From assembly GCA_021129825.1 (NCBI GenBank), contig JAJOKO010000149.1, forward strand, positions 1 through 35,417: DNA of 35,417 nt. The letters are read 5' to 3'. This document shows, in pieces, positions 26,003-33,753 of the stretch. The position numbers and the translations under genes are program-made. Position 1 is the first letter of the stretch; each line of letters begins with the position of its first letter. This DNA comes from Desulfotomaculum sp. Lineage in GTDB: Bacteria > Bacillota > Desulfotomaculia > Desulfotomaculales > Desulfohalotomaculaceae. The notes beneath the pieces are model-generated. The model was not told the DNA's origin. It made no database searches and saw only the letters and a program-made list of their open reading frames with translations.

Positions 26003-26893
26003 TTGACTTTTAAATCTGGCTTTGTAGCTTTAGTAGGTCGACCCAACGTAGGTAAATCAACATTATTAAACCAATTATTGGAGCGAAAAATAGCGATTGT
26101 ATCTGATAAACCCCAGACTACCCGGCATAAAATCCACTCCATCTTAAACAGAGAAAATACCCAAATAGTATTTTTGGATACTCCCGGTATTCATAAACCT
26201 AAACACAAGCTAGGTGAACACTTGGTAGATGTAGCCCTCAGTGCTTTAAGAGAAGTAGACGTAGTGTTGTTTTTGACAGAAGTCACGGCGCCGCCGGGTA
26301 GCGGTGACCGCTATATTTTAAAGCAAATGCAGGACTTGAAAACACCGGTGTTCTTAGTGCTTAATAAAATAGATTTAATTTCTAAACAAGCAATTTTAGA
26401 AATGATTACCCGGTACCGTGAAAGCTATAACTTTGCCGAAATCATTCCGGTATCAGCCTTAAAGGGGGAGAATACGGCCAGATTGATTGAAGTGCTGGTT
26501 AAGTATTTGCCAGTGGGACCACAATATTATCCTGCGGGTACGATTATTGATCGCCCGGAAACTTTTATTATGGCTGAACTAATCCGGGAAAAAGTATTGC
26601 GTTTGACCAGTGAAGAAATACCGCATTCAGTAGCGGTGGTTATTGATCAATTAGAAAAGCGTTCTGAAAACCTAATAGCAGTAGGAGCTACTATTTATAC
26701 TGAAAGGGAATCGCAAAAAGGTATTTTAATCGGCAAGGGCGGTAGTATGCTTAAAAAGATCGGTCAACTGGCCCGGCAAGAAATTGAAAATTTGCTTGGT
26801 TCTAAGATTTATTTAGAACTGTGGGTAAAAGTAAGGAAAAATTGGCGTAACCGACCGGATTACTTGGAAAGATTAGGCTATAAAAATAAATAA
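26003..26893 (+). CDS. era: GTPase Era
   Basis: Essential GTPase that binds the 3' end of 16S rRNA during 30S assembly. The 296-residue protein has G1 GRPNVGKST (12-20), G3 DTPGIHKP, G4 NKID, G5 SALKGEN, and a C-terminal KH domain with RESQKGILIGKGGSMLKKIG. The start is TTG 26003, 7 nt after AGGAGG (25990-25995). It ends the yqfC-era cluster. recO, often next in Firmicutes, is not here; a TetR-RND operon begins instead. Confidence 0.98.
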   Translation: MTFKSGFVALVGRPNVGKSTLLNQLLERKIAIVSDKPQTTRHKIHSILNRENTQIVFLDTPGIHKPKHKLGEHLVDVALSALREVDVVLFLTEVTAPPGSGDRYILKQMQDLKTPVFLVLNKIDLISKQAILEMITRYRESYNFAEIIPVSALKGENTARLIEVLVKYLPVGPQYYPAGTIIDRPETFIMAELIREKVLRLTSEEIPHSVAVVIDQLEKRSENLIAVGATIYTERESQKGILIGKGGSMLKKIGQLARQEIENLLGSKIYLELWVKVRKNWRNRPDYLERLGYKNK

Positions 26894-26896
26894 TAG

Positions 26897-26925
26897 TTGA
26901 CAATTAGCGTGATAAGCAGTATCAT
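26897..26925 (+). promoter_or_regulatory. Sigma-A promoter of the tetR-RND operon
   Basis: TTGACA (26897-26902) and TATCAT (26920-26925) with 17-bp spacing form a near-consensus promoter starting 4 bp after the era stop. Transcription would begin around 26932, just ahead of the operator. Confidence 0.75.
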
Positions 26926-26935
26926 TTAGTTAGCT

Positions 26936-26959
26936 ACAATAGACGTAGACGTCTATTGT
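26936..26959. promoter_or_regulatory. Likely TetR-family operator
   Basis: ACAATAGACGT (26936-26946) and ACGTCTATTGT (26949-26959) are perfect 11-bp inverted arms with a 2-bp centre (AG). The site lies just after the predicted start point and 26 bp before the repressor's start codon. This is the expected place for autorepression by the adjacent TetR protein. Binding is inferred. Confidence 0.8.
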
Positions 26960-26985
26960 TATAAAACGACAGATGGAGAATACTA

Positions 26986-27582
26986 ATGAAAAAATATATC
27001 AGAAAAAGTCGCCCTGAAAGAAAAAAAGAAATAATTGTAGCAGCAACACAAGTGTTTTTGCAAAAGGGTTATCGCCATACTACTATGGAGGATATTATCC
27101 AAGAAACCAGTTTGTCTAAAGGCGGTTTTTATCACTACTTTAAAAGTACCCGGGAAATATTTTTAGCGATCATGGAAGAATGTGCTCAAGAAAATGTTTG
27201 TTATTTAAAAGCATTAGAAAGCAGTTGTCAAAGTAAAGATGAATTTATTAATAAACTAGAGGAGTATTTATTAAAACGGCTTTTTGAAAAGCATGATCAG
27301 CGCGATATTTATTTAATGGGAGTAAGCGAGGTTTTTTATGATCAGGAATACTTGGGATATTTGGATAAAATAGAGCAAAAGTATATCAAAGACTTGAGCC
27401 GGTGTTGGTTGCAAAGATTTCCAGATTACACCGAAACACAAATGACGGAAAAATTAAAATTGTTATCCGAAGTTTTTCATGCGTTGATGATTAGCTGTCA
27501 TTTATTCAAAAAAGAAAAACTTTATCAAGAAAACCAGCAATATATTAAAAATATATTTTTGAATATTTTGCTGGATAAATAA
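26986..27582 (+). CDS. TetR/AcrR family transcriptional regulator
   Basis: A 198-residue repressor. The N-terminal helix-turn-helix (about 10-55) reads RKKEIIVAATQVFLQKGYRHTTMEDI followed by SLSKGGFYHYFKSTREIF, typical of TetR proteins. The remaining helical domain has several cysteines and aromatic residues and would bind the inducer, which cannot be predicted. The start is ATG 26986 with TGGAGAA upstream. With the adjacent palindromic operator it probably represses itself and the downstream RND and perhaps ABC genes. Confidence 0.93.
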   Translation: MKKYIRKSRPERKKEIIVAATQVFLQKGYRHTTMEDIIQETSLSKGGFYHYFKSTREIFLAIMEECAQENVCYLKALESSCQSKDEFINKLEEYLLKRLFEKHDQRDIYLMGVSEVFYDQEYLGYLDKIEQKYIKDLSRCWLQRFPDYTETQMTEKLKLLSEVFHALMISCHLFKKEKLYQENQQYIKNIFLNILLDK

Positions 27583-27620
27583 TTCATAAAAATTAATATT
27601 AACGGGAGAGAAATTATTAG

Positions 27621-28820
27621 ATGAAAACAAAAAAACTTTCACGAAAATTATGGTTAATACCCTTTATTGCTATATTAATAATAGGGTTACAACAAATTAG
27701 TATTGCTCAAAATGCGCCAGCACCGGTGGTGGGAAAAGATTTACATACCCATACCGTGTTGGCTACAGCAGTTAGCAAAATAACCAAAGAAAACGAACTG
27801 GTTTTAACCGGTAATATTACGGCTTATGATACAGCAGTAGTCAGTAGTAAAATAGCCGGTCGGGTCAATCAAGTGCTGGTGAAAAACGGTGCTTATGTAG
27901 TAGCAGGTCAACCTTTGGTTACGCTGGAAACCGGAGATTATAACCGGGCTTTGGAAATAAGCCAAACCCAGCTTAAAAAAGCAATCTTCGCTTTAGAAAC
28001 CAGCCAAGCTCAATTAGAAAATGCAGCAGTTGTTTTGGCAAATACCGCCAGTAACTTGGAACGCTTACAAACCTTACATCAAGCCGGGGCTATTGCTCAA
28101 AAAGATTATGATGATGCGGTGGTCGCCATGCAGCAGGCAGAAACAGCAGCACTAGTAGCTAGTGCGGGTGTGCAAATGACTGAGAGCGGTGTGCTTGCTG
28201 CTGAAATTGCGGTAACACAAGCTACGGAACAACTAGCAGATACTACTATCAAGGCTAAACTCAATGGGGTGGTAACCGGGCGTGAGGTCACGTTAGGACA
28301 GGTATTAGCTCCAGGTGTTTCTTTAATGGAATTACATCAAATAACACCTATCTATGCAGTGGTAAATATACCCCAACGAAAATTAGCTTACGTTGAACCA
28401 GGTCAGCAAGTACAGTTAACAGTAGATACTTACCCAGGGCATCAATTTACCGGTGCAGTAGAACTGGTGGAAAGAGTAGGTAATCCCGGTGCGCGTACTT
28501 TTACCACTAAAATAAAAATAGCCAATCAAGAAAAATTATTAAAACCAGCTATGTTTGCCCAGGCGCAAATTAATATGGGTGAAACAGAAGTTTTGGCGAT
28601 ACCACAACAAGCGTTTTTTAGTAGAGAAGATCAGTATTTTGTTTTTGTGGCTGAAAATGGTTTAGCTAAATCCCGGCAAGTAGAAACCGGTCAAGTAATT
28701 GGTCAATTGGTAGAGGTTAAGTCTGGGTTAACTGAAGGAGAAACAGTAATTATTACTAGTGTTAGTAAGCTAAAAGACGGAGATGCAATTATTATTGAAG
28801 ATAAAGAGGTAAAAAGATAA
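27621..28820 (+). CDS. RND efflux periplasmic adaptor (membrane fusion protein)
   Basis: HlyD/AcrA-family adaptor of a tripartite-type efflux pump. The 399-residue protein has an N-terminal signal or anchor helix (about 12-30, then QNAPAPV) and a lipoyl/barrel-sandwich half (AGRVNQVLVKNGAYVVAGQPLVTLETGDY). An alanine- and glutamine-rich helical hairpin (about 115-205) follows, then the second lipoyl half (DTTIKAKLNGVVTGREVTLGQVLAPG) and beta-barrel domains. There is no lipobox cysteine. ATG 27621 follows GGGAGAG. It sits between the TetR gene and the RND pump in one operon. No outer-membrane TolC gene is present in the window. Confidence 0.94.
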   Translation: MKTKKLSRKLWLIPFIAILIIGLQQISIAQNAPAPVVGKDLHTHTVLATAVSKITKENELVLTGNITAYDTAVVSSKIAGRVNQVLVKNGAYVVAGQPLVTLETGDYNRALEISQTQLKKAIFALETSQAQLENAAVVLANTASNLERLQTLHQAGAIAQKDYDDAVVAMQQAETAALVASAGVQMTESGVLAAEIAVTQATEQLADTTIKAKLNGVVTGREVTLGQVLAPGVSLMELHQITPIYAVVNIPQRKLAYVEPGQQVQLTVDTYPGHQFTGAVELVERVGNPGARTFTTKIKIANQEKLLKPAMFAQAQINMGETEVLAIPQQAFFSREDQYFVFVAENGLAKSRQVETGQVIGQLVEVKSGLTEGETVIITSVSKLKDGDAIIIEDKEVKR

Positions 28821-28850
28821 ATAGGTAAAGAGATTAGGGGAGAGATTGGC

Positions 28851-31800
28851 ATGTTTTTAACTAACCTTAGCTTAAAAAGACCGGTATTGATTACGGTAGT
28901 GATTTTAATCCCGGTAATTATGGGGATTATGAGTTTATTTACCATTAATATTGATGAGTGGCCAGAAATAGAAGCACCTTTTATTGCGATTACAGTAGTC
29001 CAAGTAGGAGTAGCACCGGAGCAATTAGAAACAGGTGTAGCTGAAAAAATCGAAGAAGCTATTGCCCAAGTGCCCGGGGTGACCAGTATTGTTACCCGGA
29101 TACAAGACGGGGTGAGTTTAACCTGGGCCGAGTTAACAATGGAAACAGATGTAAATATTGCGGCACAAAATATTCGAGATAAAATAAGTGCTATTCGTCA
29201 AGATTTACCGGCGGATATTGAAGAACCAATGATTACCAGATATGACCCGTTGGCAGCATTTCCGGTAATTTCACTGGCTGTTACCACTACCAGTGATTTA
29301 TCACTGGTAGAAAAAACGGTGTTAACAGAAGACTTGATTAAAGAGCAACTGGAATCTGTCAGCGGTGTAGGGGCAGTTAAAATGTATGGTGATACTCAAC
29401 GAGAAATTCAAATTAAACTGGATAAAACGAAATTAGCTGCTTACCAACTGACTATCCCAGAAATTTTAGCTGCTTTTAATAAAGAAAACATAGCTATGCC
29501 TGGCGGTAAAGTAAGTACTGGTAAACAAGAAATCACTTTGCGTACCTGTGGCAAACTAGTGGCAGTAGCAGAATTTAATCTACTACCGGTAGCAATACGA
29601 GACGGGGTGCAAGTTTATGTTCAAGATATTGCTGTTGTGATTGATGGTATCAAGGAACAACGTACTATTTGTCGTTTTCAAGGTCAACCAGCTATTGGTT
29701 TAGAAATTATCAAGCAGTCTGGTACCAATACTATTGAAGTAGTAGATCGGGTTAAAGCAGAACTTATTCAAATAAATGCTAAATTACCACCAGGGATTCA
29801 ATTAGAAGTGGTACGGGATAATTCGATTACTATTCGCCAGTCGGTAAACGATGTGGCTTTTAATTTAGTGCTGGGGGCTTTACTGGCTACTTTAACTATC
29901 TTTGTTTTTTTGAGAAATTGGCGCAGTACCGTGATCATTGCGATAGCTATTCCGGCCAGTATGATTGCTACTATATTTGTGATGCGGATAATGGATTTTA
30001 CTTTAAACACCATGTCTTTGATGGCTTTATCGATGGCTATTGGTTTATTAATAGATGATGCGATAGTGGTTATTGAAAATATAGAGCGGCATTTTAAAAT
30101 GGGTAAAAACCGCATTAAGGCCGCCCAAGAAGGAGCTAGTGAAGTGGGGATGGCAGTATTAGCCACCACTTTGGTAATTATAGCGGTGTTTTTTCCGGTG
30201 GCGATGATGACCGGTATGGTCGGGCAGTTTTTTAAACAATTTGGGATTACCGTAATTTTTGCTATTTCTTTTTCGTTGCTGATGGCTTTAACGCTGGTGC
30301 CAATGTTATCTTCCCGGCATTTAAAATCAGCAGATACTGCTAAAACATTTATTTTAATTAAACCATTGCTTTGGTTTCACCGGCAATTAGAAAGAATCAC
30401 TGTTAAGTATGTTAGTTTGTTAAAGGCGGCCTTGCAACGGCGGTGGATTACGGTGTTAGCGGCATTGATCTTATTTGGGGGTAGTTTGCTCTTAGTACCC
30501 CAGCTGGGATCTGGTTTTATACCTAAAACTGATATTGGTAATTTTACTATCACCGCCAGACTTGATGCCGGATTAAATTTAAACGGTGCCGCTGTTGTGG
30601 CAACAGAAATAGAAACTGTTATTTTAAATTATCCGGAAGTAATTAAATACTATACTACTGCTACCAGTAACGAAATTACTATTTTTGTGCAATTGCTAGA
30701 CAAAAGAGAGCGGGAGCGCGATATTGATACTATTATTTCCAGTATTCGCCGGGATTTAAATACTATTCCCGGGGTACGGGTAGCGGTCAATCAAAAGATA
30801 GGCATGATGGAAAGTGAAACAATATTATTTTATTTACAAGGTCCGGATATCAATAAAATGCAACAGTATGCCGGGCAAATCCAAAAGATTATGGAAAGTA
30901 TTCCTGGGGTGGTAGATATCAGCACTAGTTACAAACCGGGTAAACCGGAAGTGAATATTGAAATCAAACATCAAGTGGCAGCAGATTTGGGTGTCAATAC
31001 TGCTCAAACAGCTAAGACATTGCACACTTTGTTTAGCGGCTCAGTGGTCGGGCAATTTGAGGACGGTCCTGACCGGGTAGATGTACGGGTGCGTCTAGAT
31101 GAAAGCCAGCGTCAATATGCCAGTGATTTACACGGTATTTATTTACCGGGAAGTTTAAATCTAGACACCCAAAAACCGGTTATGATACCGCTTTGGCAGG
31201 TAGCCCAAACTAAGTTTACTACCGAAACCGGTGAAATTACTCGTTATAACCGGGCGCGGGATATTACTATCCAAGCTAATTTGGAGGATATTTCTTTAGG
31301 AGAATTTAATAAAACATTTCAAGAACGGGTAGCCCAAGAAATTAGTTTTGAACCGGGTTATCGTATTTTTAGCGGTGGTAACACCGAAGATATGCAAGAA
31401 ACTTTTGTCGTGATGGCTATGGCTATGGTTACAGCGATTTTATTTATATTTTTAATTTTAGCGGCTCAATTTGAAAGTTATATCAGCCCGCTAGCTATTA
31501 TGTTTGCTTTACCTTTAGCAATAATTGGGGCTGTTGGTGGTTTGTATTTAATGAATAGTGAATTAAGCATGGTATCTATGATTGGCATCGTTTTCTTAAT
31601 GGGCTTGGCCGCTAAAAACGGTATTTTACTGATTGAATTTGTTACTGCCCAGCGTGCTAAAGGAATAACACGGAATAAAGCTCTGTTAACAGCAGCTAAA
31701 ATTAGGTTTAGACCGATTATGATGACTGCCAGTGCTTTAGTAATGAGTATGCTACCGTTAGCATTAGGCTTAGGTCCTGGTGCTGAAGCGCGGGCACCGA

Positions 31801-31958
31801 TGGCTCACGCTGTAATTGGCGGGATGATTACCGCTACTATCCTTACTTTGGTGGTAGTACCGGTGATGTACAGTTTGTTGGATGACTTGCGGAATAAAAT
31901 ACAGGCGTTGGTGAGCAGGAAGCAAAGCAAAGAGTTGAAAGGGGAGATTAACCAATAG
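28851..31958 (+). CDS. RND family efflux transporter, HAE/AcrB-like
   Basis: Proton-driven efflux pump with 12 predicted membrane helices and two large external loops; full length at 1035 residues. The proton-relay pair is present in helix 4 (GLLIDDAIVVIENIERH) and the lysine in helix 10 (FLMGLAAKNGILLIEF), so it should be active. The N-terminus MFLTNLSLKRPVLITVV is typical of the family. The start is ATG 28851, 6 nt after GGGGAGAG. Substrates are unknown. In a single-membrane spore former it would work without an outer-membrane channel, possibly moving lipids or hydrophobic toxins. It is 30 nt from the adaptor gene. Confidence 0.95.
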   Translation: MFLTNLSLKRPVLITVVILIPVIMGIMSLFTINIDEWPEIEAPFIAITVVQVGVAPEQLETGVAEKIEEAIAQVPGVTSIVTRIQDGVSLTWAELTMETDVNIAAQNIRDKISAIRQDLPADIEEPMITRYDPLAAFPVISLAVTTTSDLSLVEKTVLTEDLIKEQLESVSGVGAVKMYGDTQREIQIKLDKTKLAAYQLTIPEILAAFNKENIAMPGGKVSTGKQEITLRTCGKLVAVAEFNLLPVAIRDGVQVYVQDIAVVIDGIKEQRTICRFQGQPAIGLEIIKQSGTNTIEVVDRVKAELIQINAKLPPGIQLEVVRDNSITIRQSVNDVAFNLVLGALLATLTIFVFLRNWRSTVIIAIAIPASMIATIFVMRIMDFTLNTMSLMALSMAIGLLIDDAIVVIENIERHFKMGKNRIKAAQEGASEVGMAVLATTLVIIAVFFPVAMMTGMVGQFFKQFGITVIFAISFSLLMALTLVPMLSSRHLKSADTAKTFILIKPLLWFHRQLERITVKYVSLLKAALQRRWITVLAALILFGGSLLLVPQLGSGFIPKTDIGNFTITARLDAGLNLNGAAVVATEIETVILNYPEVIKYYTTATSNEITIFVQLLDKRERERDIDTIISSIRRDLNTIPGVRVAVNQKIGMMESETILFYLQGPDINKMQQYAGQIQKIMESIPGVVDISTSYKPGKPEVNIEIKHQVAADLGVNTAQTAKTLHTLFSGSVVGQFEDGPDRVDVRVRLDESQRQYASDLHGIYLPGSLNLDTQKPVMIPLWQVAQTKFTTETGEITRYNRARDITIQANLEDISLGEFNKTFQERVAQEISFEPGYRIFSGGNTEDMQETFVVMAMAMVTAILFIFLILAAQFESYISPLAIMFALPLAIIGAVGGLYLMNSELSMVSMIGIVFLMGLAAKNGILLIEFVTAQRAKGITRNKALLTAAKIRFRPIMMTASALVMSMLPLALGLGPGAEARAPMAHAVIGGMITATILTLVVVPVMYSLLDDLRNKIQALVSRKQSKELKGEINQ

Positions 31959-32008
31959 ACGCTGATCGATAGGAATTTTTTATTAAAAAAGTAAGGAGTG
32001 ATTAACTA

Positions 32009-33753
32009 ATGGAAATAAGCAACAAAAATCCGGCATTACAAAAACAAAAATTTAAAATCATCATTGCCGGGATATTGATGACTTTAAGTATGCTGGCGGG
32101 TATTATCCCGGTTTTACTGGTGATGCAGGTGTTTGGAGAGTTGATATCTGATGTCCCCGACTTAAACAACATCAACTTTTATTTGATTTTAATGGCGGTG
32201 CTGCTGGTTTTAAAAGCAATATTATATGCGGTATCATTAATCATTTCTCATATTGCTGCTTACCAAGCTTTAGCCGATATTCGCTTGCTGATTGTGGCCC
32301 ATTTAAAAAAATTACCGGTGGGATTTTTCCAAAAAAAAAAAGCAGCGGGGAATTAACTAAAATAATCAACCATGATGTAGAACAAGTGGAATTACAATTA
32401 GCTCATGCCTTGCCGGATACCTTTGCTACTGCTTCTGTGCCGGTACTGATTTTAATAGTGGCTTTGATCATTGAATGGAAGATGGCCTTGGCACTGCTAC
32501 TTTTTTTGCCGTTAATAGCCTTAGTAATGCTGGTGTTATCCAAGTGGTGGCGAAATATGACTGCTAAATATAGTCGTAGTCTGGTAGCGATGTCAGCTGG
32601 TTTGATGGAGTTTATTGCTACTATTCCAGCGATTAAAGCTTTTAGTAAAGAAGAAAATCGCACTGCTGTTTTAGAAGAGCAGATGGCCGAATACCAACAC
32701 TGGGCTACCCGTTCGATCATTATTTTTACTGCCCCGGTCGGCATAATGGGCATTCTACTAGAAAGTGGGTTGACGGCAGCAATTATTATCGGGGCGTTAT
32801 TATTAATGAGCGGGCAAACCGGGGTAGAACAGTTTTTTATGATTATTATTTTAGGGGTGGCTTTTTGTGCTGCTTTAGTTAAATTGGCTTTTATCGGGGC
32901 CACCGGGATTACTTATAAAAATTCGCTGCAAAATATTAATTCTATTTTAACCGAAAAACCACCGGCACTAAAACCGGTTAGCGGTCAACCGGATCATTAC
33001 GATTTAGAATTTAAAAACGTCTATTTTAGTTACCAAGAAGACGTGCCCGTTTTACAAAATATTAATTTGACTCTGCCACAAAAATCACTCACTGCTATTA
33101 TTGGACCATCCGGTTCCGGTAAAAGTACTTTGGCGCAGCTGGTGATGCGCTTTTGGCTACCGCAGCAAGGTCAAATTAGCATTGGTGGTTACGACATTAA
33201 AAAATTACCGGAAGAAATCTTAGCTAAACTGGTGTCACTAGTACACCAAAACGTCTACCTTTTCAACACTACTATTGCCGAAAATATTCGTCTGGGTAAA
33301 CAAGGAGCTAGTGACCAAGCAATAATTGAAGTCGCTAAAAAAGCGCGCATTGATGACTTTATTCAATCATTACCAATGGGTTACCAAACAACAGTCGGTG
33401 AAAGGGGTGGGTTGCTTTCCGGCGGGCAAAAACAGCGTATTTCTATTGCCCGGGCTATTTTAAAGGATGCCCCGGTGATTATTTTAGATGAAGCTACCGC
33501 TGCTGTTGACCCGTATAACGAAATGTTAATTCACCAGGCGATTCAAAACCTAACTAAAGATAAAACGGTGCTGGTGATCACTCACCGCATTAGTACGGTG
33601 ATCAATGCTGATCAAATCATCCTGCTTGATCACGGTAAAATAGATGCTCAAGGAACCCACCAGCAGTTGTTAGCAACGTCTCAGCTATATCAAGAATTAG
33701 TGCAAAACCAAGCATATGTAGAACAATGGGGCTTGAAAGGTGGTGCTTGCTAG
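32009..33753 (+). pseudogene. ABC exporter half-transporter (membrane plus ATPase), frameshifted in an A11 run
   Basis: First half of a probable heterodimeric ABC exporter. Frame 1 (32009-32356) encodes two or three membrane helices and stops soon after GFFQKK. The remaining helices and ATPase lie in another frame to 33753. The A11 run at 32331-32341 is the cause. Nine or twelve A would read GFFQKKSSGELTKIINHDVEQVE, exactly the family sequence, giving about 580 residues. The ATPase has Walker A GPSGSGKST, Q-loop HQNVYLFN, signature LSGGQKQRIS, Walker B VIILDEATAAVD and ITHR. ATG 32009 follows TAAGGAGTG. The stop overlaps the next gene by 1 nt. Slippage, sequence error or true loss are all possible. 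Confidence 0.88.

Noticed and set aside
31959-32008. Terminator between the RND pump and the ABC genes
   Set aside because: The TTTTTTATTAAAAAA stretch is an AT-only inverted run without a stable stem.
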